Shown here one piece after another: positions 25,771 to 34,491 of a stretch of DNA of 64,000 bases. The position numbers were made by a program, and so were the translations under genes. This DNA is from Tenacibaculum sp. MAR_2009_124 (lineage in GTDB: Bacteria > Bacteroidota > Bacteroidia > Flavobacteriales > Flavobacteriaceae). Each line of letters starts with the position of its first letter. Positions within the stretch are counted from its first letter, which is position 1. The notes under the pieces were generated by a model. The model searched no databases and was not told the DNA's origin. It saw only the letters and a list, made by a program, of their open reading frames with translations. The DNA is taken from positions 1 to 64,000 of the forward strand of contig NZ_FNSF01000006.1 of NCBI RefSeq assembly GCF_900105455.1, in the 5' to 3' direction.

Positions 25771-25947
25771 ATGTTTGTCCTTCTCACTGCCGAAAACACC
25801 TACTATACAGCGAACAAAAAAACACCTTTCTCAAAAAACATAAGCGACGCAATTGTATTTGATAGTCTTGAAAATGCTAAAAAAGAACAGCAAATAATGT
25901 CAAGAAAATATCATAAAACAACCAGTATCAACACCTTTATCGGTTAA
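25771..25947 (+). CDS. 58-residue hypothetical protein
   Basis: Starts MFVLLTAENTYYTANKKTPF and continues SKNISDAIVFDSLENAKKEQ to a TAA at 25945-25947. Coding-like composition and a complete frame between two real genes; no family recognised. Confidence 0.5.
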   Translation: MFVLLTAENTYYTANKKTPFSKNISDAIVFDSLENAKKEQQIMSRKYHKTTSINTFIG

Positions 25948-25987
25948 ATTATTAGATTAAAACCAAATTTTTAAAAATTAAAATATT

Positions 25988-26860
25988 ATGGAAATTTTTT
26001 GTGTATATATGTTCCTAGATAAAAAAGGGAAGCCTTTGTATATTGGTAGTTCAATTAATTTAAAAATAAGAATAGAAACCAATCACTTTAGGTCAGAGAA
26101 TGGAAACCTCACAAGAAAATGCGTAGAAGAAACCGTTGAAATATTGTACCATGAGGCAACCTCAGTGGATGATATGAAAATAAAGGAGAGATATTTAATT
26201 AATAGACTAAAGCCTGTCTATAATATTCATATGAATAATAAGAGTGAGTTTTCTTTTGATATTAAAATTAAATGGAAAGAATACGATTTTGATAAAGAAG
26301 TTATCTTAAGCAATAAACGGATAAAAAGAAATAGTAAAACTATTAATCATATTTATGATATTGATAAAGTTTATGATTCTTGGCTTCCTTATGGAGTTAA
26401 AATCGGTACGAGAAGCCATAATTATATTGTTTTAAATGATAAGAAGAATCTTTCAGGTATAGAGGTTTCAATGTATTACGATACAGGAGATGAGTATTAT
26501 ATAGATAAACTTTTTAAAAATTATTCAAGGTTTTATATCATAATGATTAATAATGAGGTTTATATATCAAATCATTACTTTTTAGGTTATTCTATAGCTC
26601 ATTATAAAGATTTATGTATTAAGTATAAACTAGATGAAAAAAAGGACTTTTTATCGGTTGAAGCTCCTGTTGATAATCGTTTGTTTAAGCCTCATAATGA
26701 TAAGCCTGATGAAGGGAAATGGGATTTAAGAGGCGTAAGTTTTCTTAGATATAATGTTTGTAAAAAATTAGAAATATTGAACGACAATATTATTGAGTTT
26801 ATCGATAGTACTATCCAGAATATTAAATTTTACAAGGAAGAAAGCAAGAGGGGTTATTAA
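25988..26860 (+). CDS. GIY-YIG nuclease-domain protein
   Basis: 290 residues. The first 85 residues form a GIY-YIG domain: CVYMFLDKKGKPLYIGSS (VYM and YIG strands), a basic helix LKIRIETNH, and ERYLINRLKPVYNI with the conserved Glu and Asn. The remaining 200 residues are of unknown type. Such proteins are often homing-like or mobile-DNA nucleases. It sits in a run of accessory singletons. Confidence 0.75.
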   Translation: MEIFCVYMFLDKKGKPLYIGSSINLKIRIETNHFRSENGNLTRKCVEETVEILYHEATSVDDMKIKERYLINRLKPVYNIHMNNKSEFSFDIKIKWKEYDFDKEVILSNKRIKRNSKTINHIYDIDKVYDSWLPYGVKIGTRSHNYIVLNDKKNLSGIEVSMYYDTGDEYYIDKLFKNYSRFYIIMINNEVYISNHYFLGYSIAHYKDLCIKYKLDEKKDFLSVEAPVDNRLFKPHNDKPDEGKWDLRGVSFLRYNVCKKLEILNDNIIEFIDSTIQNIKFYKEESKRGY

Positions 26861-27326
26861 ATCTTACCTCCAATCTTTGCTGGTCTCATTTCGTTAAAGG
26901 TGTTTTATTAAAAGGCTAATATAAAACTAAGATTACTAGCCTGATTGGTTGTAATAAAAAATTTAAACAACCATCTTTAAGTAAAGTCTTTTTTATACCT
27001 CTATAAAACTTTTTTCTGTATATGATTTTCTAGTTTTTAAGGAACTGGAAAACCTTTATTTAATTAGTGTATTAGCACGAAGTGCGTTCTTATTATTTCA
27101 TTCTTTGTCTTCAGACGAAAGAATAGACGATAAAAGGTTAGATACCTTTTTTGATACTGTTTTTGTTTCTTTTAATAAAAGAAAGTATCAAGGCTGTTTT
27201 AGCTTTTCTATAATTTATACGGAATTAAATAAAAAACATTATCTTTGTAACGTTTTCTATAAGTAAAGGAACCCTAACTTTTAGAACACCTATAATTAAT
27301 TAAAGGATATACTTTTTTTAGTAGTT
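26861..27326. other. 466-bp gap with partial structured repeat
   Basis: No gene seen. The right half holds structured-repeat copy C (27066-27150); the left half is AT-rich without a clear signal. Confidence 0.5.
27066..27150. repeat. Structured non-coding repeat, partial copy C
   Basis: Contains only the right part of the repeat: ATTAGTGTATTAGCACGAAG, then GTGCGTTC, the CTTTGTCTTCAGACGAAAG hairpin also present in copy A, and hairpin AAAAGGT-TAGAT-ACCTTTT at 27132-27150. Confidence 0.6.
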
Positions 27327-27476
27327 ATGAATAAAAACAGAATAAATAAAGATTTTATTTTTAAGTCAATTACCAAAATGGTATCTGACAAACAAGCTGT
27401 TCGTTCATATATTAAGGGAGACACAGATTTTAAAACCATCGAAAATAAAGGTATTAAATTTGCAAACCCCATATAA
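27327..27476 (+). CDS. 49-residue partner of the DUF6169 protein
   Basis: MNKNRINKDFIFKSITKMVS ... VRSYIKGDTDF ... NKGIKFANPI. Small proteins ending in KGIKFA(K/N)P precede DUF6169 genes in other Bacteroidota, to my recollection. Its end overlaps the next start (TTG 27460) by 17 bp. The arrangement resembles a toxin-antitoxin pair; this is inference. Confidence 0.6.
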   Translation: MNKNRINKDFIFKSITKMVSDKQAVRSYIKGDTDFKTIENKGIKFANPI

Positions 27477-27957
27477 CTACTTATTTGACAATACTTCGAA
27501 AACTTATCAATTCACAACTAAAAACGACATAGTCTATAAAGTTGCTTTTATTGAGGATAGTACATTAAATTCTATTTCATCATCAGGTATGGAATTCGAA
27601 AATATGTATCAAATTATTATTGATAAGGTAACAGATGTAGTAGAACCTTTAGACTTTAAAGTTTCTTTAACTATTGATTTAATAATCAGCAATTTCTTTA
27701 AAACTATAGAAAATGCTCTTATTTATATATGCTCAGAAGATAATGGTAAAGAAACAAAAAGGTATAATGCTTTTAATCGTTGGTATGAAAATAGCAAGCG
27801 TAAACAAATTATAACTAAAATAGATAATGTATTAGAATTTGATGAAACAACTTCAGTTATTTATACATCATTATTGTATCATAATAATAATCCAAATATC
27901 AAATATATTCTTACTGCATTTAATGAGATAAAAGAGGTTATAAATGAAGAAAAGTAG
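27460..27957 (+). CDS. DUF6169 family protein
   Basis: 165 residues from a TTG at 27460. Family-like features: YNYLFDNTSKTYQFTTKNDI at the start, ENALIYICSEDNGKETKRYN in the middle, FNRWYENSK, and IYTSLLYHNNNPNIKYI near the end. No catalytic role is known. Overlaps the 49-residue gene, indicating coupled translation. Confidence 0.65.
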   Translation: MQTPYNYLFDNTSKTYQFTTKNDIVYKVAFIEDSTLNSISSSGMEFENMYQIIIDKVTDVVEPLDFKVSLTIDLIISNFFKTIENALIYICSEDNGKETKRYNAFNRWYENSKRKQIITKIDNVLEFDETTSVIYTSLLYHNNNPNIKYILTAFNEIKEVINEEK

Positions 27958-28163
27958 TCTTATTTATTCTTTTCAATTGGCTATAGTTTTGTTTCCTCAG
28001 TGTTGAATGACTTTTTTAACCTTTTAGATATATGAAAATAAAAGGTTGAATTTATATTATAAATTTTAAGATCAAACTCTCTATATATATTTATATTCTG
28101 CCATTTCATAATTAAGTATTTAGGTTAGATAAGGAAGTTTTGATCTTTGTAAAAAAACACCTG

Positions 28164-28189
28164 ATAAGCCTTTTTTAAAAAAGGCTTAT
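28164..28189. terminator. Perfect 26-bp palindrome, bidirectional terminator
   Basis: ATAAGCCTTTTTT followed directly by AAAAAAGGCTTAT between convergent genes; the minus-strand gene's TAA (28175-28177) lies inside it. Confidence 0.75.
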
Positions 28190-28945
28190 TTGACCAGTTT
28201 TAGAATTTACTATTAAATCTTTAATATCTGAGTTATCAATTGGTCCTTCGGTAACTTGTTTTGCCTTCCCTCCTAGCCTTAGTCTTAAATAATTATAAGC
28301 AAAGTTGACATTTTCAGTAAATTCTATTCTAGGTATTTTTTCGATATAGAGATATTTGTTTACTAAAAAAGCTCCTTGAAAGGATGTTCCAGGACATAAA
28401 GCATTATCACATATAACCACTCCTTGAATTCCATGTAATAGAAGATTTAAAGCACTCATCTTAGCACAGGTATAATCTTTATCAATTAAAACATGAAACA
28501 TCCCCAAACTATCAGAATTTGCCGCTAAAGATAGCCTAGCGGATCCCGAACAAGGATCATGAAAGTTTTTTGTGTCCTTATCTATTGACGCTATTGTGCT
28601 CATTAGGCGGCAAACTGGCATTGGAGTAAAAAACTGTCCAAAATACTTATTATGTAAACTTTTTAGTTCGTAGAAAGTTCCAAACAAATCATAGCAATCT
28701 TCGAATTTTAGTTTCTTCTGAAGAATCAAAAGGCTCTGTTGAATGAGTTCTCCGAAGATTATACGTTCTTCTTCGTTATATCGTTCTCTTATATTTTCTA
28801 AATCAATTTTATGATCGAATGAAAAACTGTTTATAAATAAATCTAAATAATCTTCGAATACTTTGTAATGATTATGCTTATATGAGAGCTTGTCATAGAT
28901 TTTGATAAATTCTTTTAATTCTGATGGTGCATATTTCGTACTCAT
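28175..28945 (-). CDS. N6-adenine methyltransferase-like protein lacking a canonical NPPY
   Basis: 256 residues. A helical N-terminus, then the HsdM-like block NKYFGQFFTPMPVCRLMSTI and the SAM-binding motif I FHDPCSGSARL. An adenine-methylase catalytic NPPY/F is expected about 80 residues later, but only DNALCPGTSF is seen near there. The enzyme may bind SAM without methylating adenine, or use a divergent motif. It lies downstream of the relaxase gene on the same strand, behind structured-repeat copy D. Confidence 0.65.
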   Translation of the reverse strand: MSTKYAPSELKEFIKIYDKLSYKHNHYKVFEDYLDLFINSFSFDHKIDLENIRERYNEEERIIFGELIQQSLLILQKKLKFEDCYDLFGTFYELKSLHNKYFGQFFTPMPVCRLMSTIASIDKDTKNFHDPCSGSARLSLAANSDSLGMFHVLIDKDYTCAKMSALNLLLHGIQGVVICDNALCPGTSFQGAFLVNKYLYIEKIPRIEFTENVNFAYNYLRLRLGGKAKQVTEGPIDNSDIKDLIVNSKTGQISLF

Positions 28946-28964
28946 AATAAATGGAGTTAATTAA

Positions 28965-29168
28965 TTTGCACCGCCACTAAACGGAAGATAAAATTTTGCT
29001 CAAATTTTTAATTGTAAAATTAGATGGGCCCCCTGAACTTGTGAAGAGGGTTAATCTCATTTTATAAGCAATAAAATTTGAAAGTAAATATTTTACGAGT
29101 TTTACTTTGTGCTAATGTTGATTGAGGTATTCTTTTTCTTGTATTAGGTTCGATACCTAATACAAGAA
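28965..29168. repeat. Structured non-coding repeat, divergent copy D
   Basis: TTTGCACC at 28965 and TTTGTGCTAAT near 29106 mark the ends of the core, and hairpin TTCTTGTATTAGGT-TCGAT-ACCTAATACAAGAA (29136-29168, 14 bp, perfect) closes it. The core sequence differs from A and B but the ends and loop agree. It precedes the methylase-like gene on the minus strand. Confidence 0.55.
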
Positions 29169-29191
29169 ATAAAAGGTATTACAAATAAAGT

Positions 29192-31474
29192 CTATAATTC
29201 TAAATTCCTATATTTTGAATAATCAGTAAGTTCATCTTTAAAACCATTATAAGCTTCATTACTTGTATTCTTATTTGAATTTAATAGAGATTTCAATGAG
29301 TATAAAATTTGATTACGTGCATTGATTTTTTCTTGAGTTAATTTTCTGTTTCTATAAGTCATTATTTGGTCCTGTAACCCGTTTTTTAAGTGATCTTGAT
29401 ATATATGATTAGGTATAATAGGATCCATTTTTTTATATACAATCATGAAAGCTGCTTTGTCGTATATTTTTTTATCAATTAGATTAGATAACCATAGATA
29501 GTTAAACTTTTCTTCTTTAGGGTAAGAATCAAATTTTGATAATATATCCTGTTGTTTATACAAAAGAAAATCTAATTGATTAGTAGAGTTTAGATATTCA
29601 TAATGGTTATGACTTAATAGAGTTTTTGTTTCATTATCTGTGAAGATAGATTTAGCGAATATTTTATCTCTCTCTTTAGACAAGAAGATACCTTTATGAT
29701 TCAAATTCTGAATAAAATTATACTGATTTTTCTCATACTGTATTTGTGACCTATGTACTTTTTCAAAGAATTTAGTCAATACCAATTTTTCATATTTTAA
29801 CTTATCAGTTCTTTCTATTCTATTATACAATTCTGGATATATCATTGGTAGAAAAAAAGAGGAATCATTTATAAGTTTTGTGTTTTTTTCTTTATTCAAA
29901 AATAAATATTCAAGCATTCTGTAATTTTGATCAGCTAAACCAGGAGAATAAAATTTGTTTAGGTTATCAGGTATCTTTTCAAAATTCTGTTTAGTCTTTT
30001 CCTCATACTTGTCACTGTTTATAAAAGAAATAACGGATCCACTTTTTTTCAAACCTAAGCTTTGTATTAAATGATATTGAGTTAGATCTGAATCAAATTG
30101 TATGTGATCGGATATAGCGTTCAACAATTGATGTTTATCTTTTAATTGACTGTGTTCAGATTTCTCAACCCTGTTTAAAAGCTTCTCCCTTTCATTTAAA
30201 AAGATGAATTTTAATTTCTTGTCGAATTGTTGACGATCCTTATTACTCATAAATGATCTAACTGTTTTAAACTTTTCATTGTTATTGATATCTCCTATCA
30301 AGTCTTTTAAGTTCGTGGTGTTAATTATTTCTGAATACAAAGATTCTTTTTTAATGTATTTAAAATAACGTCTTTTAAACGCTTCGTTAATAATGCTATA
30401 AACTAAATTATCAAAGGACTTCGAATTGAAGTTAATAGACGTTTTAACCTCCTTTCCTACTCTATTCTCTAGAGAGTTCAATGTATATTTTTTACCTAGT
30501 TCTGAAGCTTTAAATATATATTTCGATTTATCATAAATTTTATATCCTTGGTTAACGTTCTTTTTATTCTTAATTAATTCAATTATCGTGTTATTATGAA
30601 TAAGATTCAATTTGGAATAGTCTTCTATATTTATTGATTCATATAAATCCAAAAGTGTATCAAATTGTTTTATAATTCTCTGTTTGATGGATTTTAAAGA
30701 TTTATTGTTTTTGTTTTTATCAAATTCCTTCTCCAGTTTAGGTAAACTTAAATTAACATGTATTTTAGATCCAGGGATAACAGGTGTTTTAAAGTTGTTG
30801 TTAGTTTCTAAACCAAAAAGAATACCGTTTTTCGATTCTGAAATAACAGCTTTAATGTCATATTTTTTTAACTCAGATTTAAGTTCATTAAGGCTCTTAA
30901 ATTTATTCTTCTGTCTCAATAAATTAATTACTTCTCTTATATAATTTCTTGCTCCCTGATCCGTTTTTATAGTTTCAATTATATTATCATTTCTAAAAAC
31001 TTCTAACTTGTTAATTGATTTTTCTGAAGTAACTTTATCTAAGTTATACTTAATTTCTAACTCTCTTGAAATCGCTTTGGCTCTATTATAGTCGAATTTA
31101 TCAGTAATTAATGTTGAGTTTTCCCGTACTCTAGAGGTTAATATATGAACATGGTTATGATCAGTATCATTATGTTTTACGACAACGTATGGCTGATTAC
31201 CATACCCAAAATTACTCATAAAATCATTAGTTAAATCAAAAAACTCATTATTAGTTATGGTGTCATTTAATGATAGATTAAGACTTATGTGTACAACTTT
31301 GTTATTCTTGTCACTTCTATTGTTTAAAAAATTAAGTGTATTTTCAAAAAATAATTGATTAGTTTTAGCTTTAGAATACATATTTTGATACCCTAATATT
31401 TCGGCGTTATCTTTCTTAGTTATATATTCTAAAACGGCTTTTGTATTATCTCTATATAGTATTTTGGCTATCAT
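29192..31474 (-). CDS. MobA/MobP-type relaxase
   Basis: 760 residues. The first 150 hold the relaxase core: an N-terminal strand MIAKILYRDNTKAVLEYI with candidate nucleophile Tyr18, and the histidine triad in HNDTDHNHVHIL (H106, H108, H110). A long helical C-terminal extension (150-760, Lys/Asn-rich) has no recognised domain. It should nick oriT, attach covalently to the 5' end and lead the strand to the coupling protein. Overlaps the MobC gene by 23 bp. Longer than typical small mobilisation relaxases because of the C-terminal region. Confidence 0.85.
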   Translation of the reverse strand: MIAKILYRDNTKAVLEYITKKDNAEILGYQNMYSKAKTNQLFFENTLNFLNNRSDKNNKVVHISLNLSLNDTITNNEFFDLTNDFMSNFGYGNQPYVVVKHNDTDHNHVHILTSRVRENSTLITDKFDYNRAKAISRELEIKYNLDKVTSEKSINKLEVFRNDNIIETIKTDQGARNYIREVINLLRQKNKFKSLNELKSELKKYDIKAVISESKNGILFGLETNNNFKTPVIPGSKIHVNLSLPKLEKEFDKNKNNKSLKSIKQRIIKQFDTLLDLYESINIEDYSKLNLIHNNTIIELIKNKKNVNQGYKIYDKSKYIFKASELGKKYTLNSLENRVGKEVKTSINFNSKSFDNLVYSIINEAFKRRYFKYIKKESLYSEIINTTNLKDLIGDINNNEKFKTVRSFMSNKDRQQFDKKLKFIFLNEREKLLNRVEKSEHSQLKDKHQLLNAISDHIQFDSDLTQYHLIQSLGLKKSGSVISFINSDKYEEKTKQNFEKIPDNLNKFYSPGLADQNYRMLEYLFLNKEKNTKLINDSSFFLPMIYPELYNRIERTDKLKYEKLVLTKFFEKVHRSQIQYEKNQYNFIQNLNHKGIFLSKERDKIFAKSIFTDNETKTLLSHNHYEYLNSTNQLDFLLYKQQDILSKFDSYPKEEKFNYLWLSNLIDKKIYDKAAFMIVYKKMDPIIPNHIYQDHLKNGLQDQIMTYRNRKLTQEKINARNQILYSLKSLLNSNKNTSNEAYNGFKDELTDYSKYRNLEL

Positions 31475-31859
31475 TATCCGCTATAATTTCATTCACTCTC
31501 AAGTACATATTGTGCATTATTCTATTGAGTTCTTTAAGATCATGTTCCAAATTAACATTATTTTTATTTATGTTTTTCTGATTCATTAGTCTTACAACTT
31601 GATTTACATTTACTCCGATTTTATTGATTTCGTAAACAAGTTTAGAAATCATATTCTGATCATAAATGTTACTTCCTTTAGACGATTGTATTAAAAATTG
31701 CCTAATAAATGGTCTTATAGTTCCTTTTTTTTCTTTATCGATGAAATAAGCATCTAATAAATTATTAAGTAGTTTATTCTCTTCTTCATTAAATCGAATC
31801 TTGTATTCGATGGTTCTCTTTTCTTCTGGATTCTTGCTTGGTCTAGCCATATTTACCAA
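31452..31859 (-). CDS. MobC-type relaxosome accessory protein
   Basis: 135 residues. Basic N-terminus (MARPSKNPEEKRTIEYKIRF) with a ribbon-helix-helix-like strand, then helices ending in LNRIMHNMYLRVNEI, the usual build of the MobC family that binds oriT and helps the relaxase. Directly upstream of and overlapping the relaxase gene. The true start may be the second Met (MARPSK), 9 bp later. Confidence 0.75.
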   Translation of the reverse strand: MVNMARPSKNPEEKRTIEYKIRFNEEENKLLNNLLDAYFIDKEKKGTIRPFIRQFLIQSSKGSNIYDQNMISKLVYEINKIGVNVNQVVRLMNQKNINKNNVNLEHDLKELNRIMHNMYLRVNEIIADNDSQNTI

Positions 31860-32169
31860 TGATTTAAAAAAACAACTTAGGCGTTTTTTCCACTTATAAT
31901 TTATTATAAGTAGCAGTTTTAAGACCCTTAAAACATAACTTGCTGTTAACTATGTTAACAAATTTACTGTTTTATATTAATTAAGTCAAGTGTAAAGTAA
32001 AATAAGATCTTTTAAAAACTCATTAGACCTATTATCATTTGGCTTCATCCCAAAGTTTTTGAAATTTTCGTTAGTGATAGTAAATTAATTGAAAGCTTCT
32101 GATAATTTTTAAATTAAAAATTGATTTTTTACTCCCCCCTATTTTATAGGTTTATAATTTATATCCTTA
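31860..32169. other. Gap upstream of the mob genes, candidate oriT
   Basis: No gene. Contains the palindrome at 31892-31911 and a GTTAACTATGTTAAC repeat near 31945-31959. DNA next to mobC/mobA genes on this side is where oriT usually lies. Confidence 0.45.
31892..31911. repeat. Palindrome in the candidate oriT
   Basis: ACTTATAAT-TT-ATTATAAGT, a perfect 9-bp inverted repeat 33 bp before the mobC start. Could be the relaxase hairpin or a MobC operator. Confidence 0.5.
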
Positions 32170-32640
32170 TTCTATGTTTAGATAAACATTTGAACACATC
32201 AACAATTGTGGATATAAAAATGTATAGTTTGCTATATAAACAATTAAGCTATATCGTTAAGATAAAAAATTGCATATATAATCATTTAACCATACAAACA
32301 CATGTATATATGTTTAAATAAACTAAAGTATAGATGTTTACAAGTATAAATAAACATTTGTTAGCATAGTTGTTCAAACAAATAAATATCAAAACATATG
32401 CCTATATCACCACTTAAACAAGTAGGCATATATATAAATATACATTTAATCAATTAACTAACTCAACAATTGCATATTTGTACACATCAACATTTAGACA
32501 TATATACATGCGTTTATATATCTATTTAAATAAACAATCATATAAACAGATGTTTATATCTACATTTACACATTTATATGTTTATGTATGTGTGTAAATA
32601 AACATATATATGTATACACAAATAACTACACATACATTTG
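32170..32640. repeat. Iteron-like AT-rich region upstream of parA
   Basis: Six exact ATAAACA copies (32182, 32236, 32350, 32530, 32542, 32598) and several inverted TGTTTA(T) copies, often as back-to-back pairs (ATAAACAGATGTTTAT at 32542-32557). Together with scattered CATATATA-type words they fill about 470 bp without a gene. Candidate centromere (parS) or replication iterons for the adjacent ParA system. Confidence 0.55.
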
Positions 32641-32668
32641 TATGTTTGGATATATAAATATATATTTG
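32637..32668 (+). promoter_or_regulatory. Promoter for parA and the tra operon
   Basis: TTTG at 32637-32640, 20-bp spacer, TATATTTG at 32661-32668, fitting the Bacteroidota consensus, 27 bp before the start at 32696. Confidence 0.5.
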
Positions 32669-32695
32669 TTTATCTCAATAAATATTTATACAATC

Positions 32696-33382
32696 ATGAA
32701 AGAAAAAAACACTAAAATAATCTCTGCTGTATCGAGTAAGGGAGGGGTTGGTAAATCGACTCTAAATATTTTATTAGCAACAAACCTTTATTATAAACAC
32801 AAAAAATCACTTGTTTTATTTGATACTGATAATCCCCAGTATTCGCTGCACACAAAAAGACTTAAAGATATAGATGGTTGGGGAGATGAAATTAATTCGG
32901 ATGAGGCTTATCCTATAGTAAGGACGAATTTTAAAACTATTTTTGAAGATATTAACGAATATTATGGAAAAGTAGATTATATAATAATAGACTTCCCAGG
33001 AACTATTAATAAAGAATCCGCTACAGCTCTTTTTTATTTGCATCACATATTTATACCTTTTACGTCAGATGAATTTGAAATTGAAAGTACATACAGCTTT
33101 TACGAAAATTTAATGAATCACTATATAAATAATGATAGCAGTAATTTAGAAAGTATTCATGTTTTCTTTAATCAATATGAAAGAGTAAAGAAAAAGAAAT
33201 TTGAAGAAGATCAAGAGATGCTTGAACAAGCCGGTGTAAAAATGTTAAAAAGTAGAGTTTTGCGTAAAACAGTTTATACTGAAAAATACAGAGACACATT
33301 ATGTCCTATACCAGATGTTAAAGAAAATCATCCAGAGGATGTAAAAGCCTTTTTTAGAGAAGTAATGGAAATAACAAAATAA
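32696..33382 (+). CDS. ParA-family partition ATPase (TraA-like)
   Basis: 228 residues from ATG 32696 (MKEKNTKIISAVSS); the longer in-frame start at 32588 would translate the repeat region and is rejected. Deviant Walker A KGGVGKST at about 15-22, Walker A' LFDTDNPQ near 43, and Walker B-like YIIIDFPGT near 100. In CTnDOT-type elements the ParA homologue (TraA) opens the transfer operon. It likely segregates the element using the iteron-like DNA just upstream and the next gene product as adaptor. Confidence 0.85.
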   Translation: MKEKNTKIISAVSSKGGVGKSTLNILLATNLYYKHKKSLVLFDTDNPQYSLHTKRLKDIDGWGDEINSDEAYPIVRTNFKTIFEDINEYYGKVDYIIIDFPGTINKESATALFYLHHIFIPFTSDEFEIESTYSFYENLMNHYINNDSSNLESIHVFFNQYERVKKKKFEEDQEMLEQAGVKMLKSRVLRKTVYTEKYRDTLCPIPDVKENHPEDVKAFFREVMEITK

Positions 33383-33390
33383 AAGAAATA

Positions 33391-33822
33391 ATGCCAAAGA
33401 AATCAAGTTCAAGAATACCTTTAGGTATAAAAAAAGTTCCAGAGAATATTGTAAATAAAACTCTCAGTGATCTAAAAGGAAATGACGAAACTACAAAAGT
33501 TGATAGGGAAATAGAAGAGGGTGATGCTTTAAAAAAGCAAGGAGTAAAAAAGAGAACCATTGAAAAGGAGGCCAAAGAAGAGACTAATGATTCTAAAAAA
33601 CTTAAGTCCTTTAAAAAAATGATTGGAAGTGAGTTTTATAATGATAAGAAAGTCGTATTTAATTTTTCATTAAGTGGAGATTGTAGTGATAAAGTAGAAG
33701 AGCTTGTCTTTATTTATAACTACAAGAATAAGGCTAAACTTAATAGAAATGATGTAATAAGAAAACTTGTAGAGAAATTTGCTCTTGAGGATGCTCAAAA
33801 CTTGATAGATGAATTAGAATAA
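33391..33822 (+). CDS. DUF3408/TraB-like ParA partner
   Basis: 143 residues. A long, charged, disordered N-terminal 75, then a compact C-terminal domain (KKVVFNFSLSGDCSDKVEEL then VFIYNYKNKAKLNRNDVIRK) with the strand-helix-helix pattern of ribbon-helix-helix DNA binders. In Bacteroidota conjugative elements a DUF3408 protein (TraB) follows ParA. It probably binds the repeats at 32170-32640. Confidence 0.6.
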   Translation: MPKKSSSRIPLGIKKVPENIVNKTLSDLKGNDETTKVDREIEEGDALKKQGVKKRTIEKEAKEETNDSKKLKSFKKMIGSEFYNDKKVVFNFSLSGDCSDKVEELVFIYNYKNKAKLNRNDVIRKLVEKFALEDAQNLIDELE

Positions 33823-33828
33823 ACGATT

Positions 33829-34188
33829 ATGGATAAATTTAATTCCTTAGACATATATATTACATGCGCTGTTGGGCTTTCATTACTTTATTACTATTTC
33901 ATTTGGAAAGTGGTTCGTAAAAAAAACAAAAAAAATGTTGAAAATATGCAAATAAATGATAAATTTGTAAATAATTCATCAACAAAAGAAAGTTTAAAAG
34001 AAGAATCTACAAGTTTCGATAAATTGTTTCAAGAAATGGAAGATGACGTTTCTAATAGCGAACTCTTAAATGCTTTTAAGGTTGATGAACAAGAAAATAA
34101 TAATTCTAAATCTCAACCAAGTAATGAAAATTTTAAGATTATCAGAAACGAGCCAAAAGCTCCAAAAGAAGACAATTTGGATACCTAA
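33829..34188 (+). CDS. Single-pass membrane protein in the TraC/TraD position
   Basis: 119 residues. One membrane span at about 8-26 (IYITCAVGLSLLYYYFIWKV), then a polar cytoplasmic tail rich in Ser, Asn and acid residues. Gene order suggests the TraC/D slot of a CTnDOT-like operon, but the sequence shows no family signature. Its end overlaps the next gene. Confidence 0.55.
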   Translation: MDKFNSLDIYITCAVGLSLLYYYFIWKVVRKKNKKNVENMQINDKFVNNSSTKESLKEESTSFDKLFQEMEDDVSNSELLNAFKVDEQENNNSKSQPSNENFKIIRNEPKAPKEDNLDT

Positions 34189-34480
34189 TCATATTGTCAT
34201 TTTTATTTTTCTATTCTTCGTAGGAAACTTAATAGGATATGCACAACTTGATCAACTTGCAAATGAAGTAACAAATTTCGTAGACACATCAGGGTCTATT
34301 GCAGATGATTTTATAAAAATAGTAAAAATCATTGCTTTTGTAGCATTGGGAATCACCGGACTAGGATTTCTTTATTTAAGAAATAACAATCAAGATTTAT
34401 CGGAAAAAATAGGTAAAATCGTATTAGGCATAGCTATCTTCTTGATTTTACTTCAGGTAGGAGAGTCTTTGAGAAGTTAA
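34124..34480 (+). CDS. traE: TraE-like (DUF4134) channel protein
   Basis: 118 residues from ATG 34124, which puts a signal-type hydrophobic segment (HIVIFIFLFFVGNLIGYAQ) near the N-terminus. Two membrane segments follow (IVKIIAFVALGITGLGFLYL and IVLGIAIFLILLQV). This is the VirB2-like plan of DUF4134 TraE proteins, which carry a signal peptide ending AQ, then a loop and two spans. Overlaps the upstream gene by 65 bp in another frame. Probably a pilin-like or inner-membrane channel subunit. Confidence 0.7.
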   Translation: MKILRLSETSQKLQKKTIWIPNHIVIFIFLFFVGNLIGYAQLDQLANEVTNFVDTSGSIADDFIKIVKIIAFVALGITGLGFLYLRNNNQDLSEKIGKIVLGIAIFLILLQVGESLRS

Positions 34481-34491
34481 AAAAATGACTC

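Noticed and set aside
30684..30944. Plus-strand reading frame inside the relaxase gene
   Set aside because: Antisense shadow of a well-supported coding gene with low-complexity hydrophobic composition.
32121..32321. 66-residue plus-strand protein upstream of parA
   Set aside because: It lies wholly within the ATAAACA repeat region, has repeat-driven composition and no initiation context.
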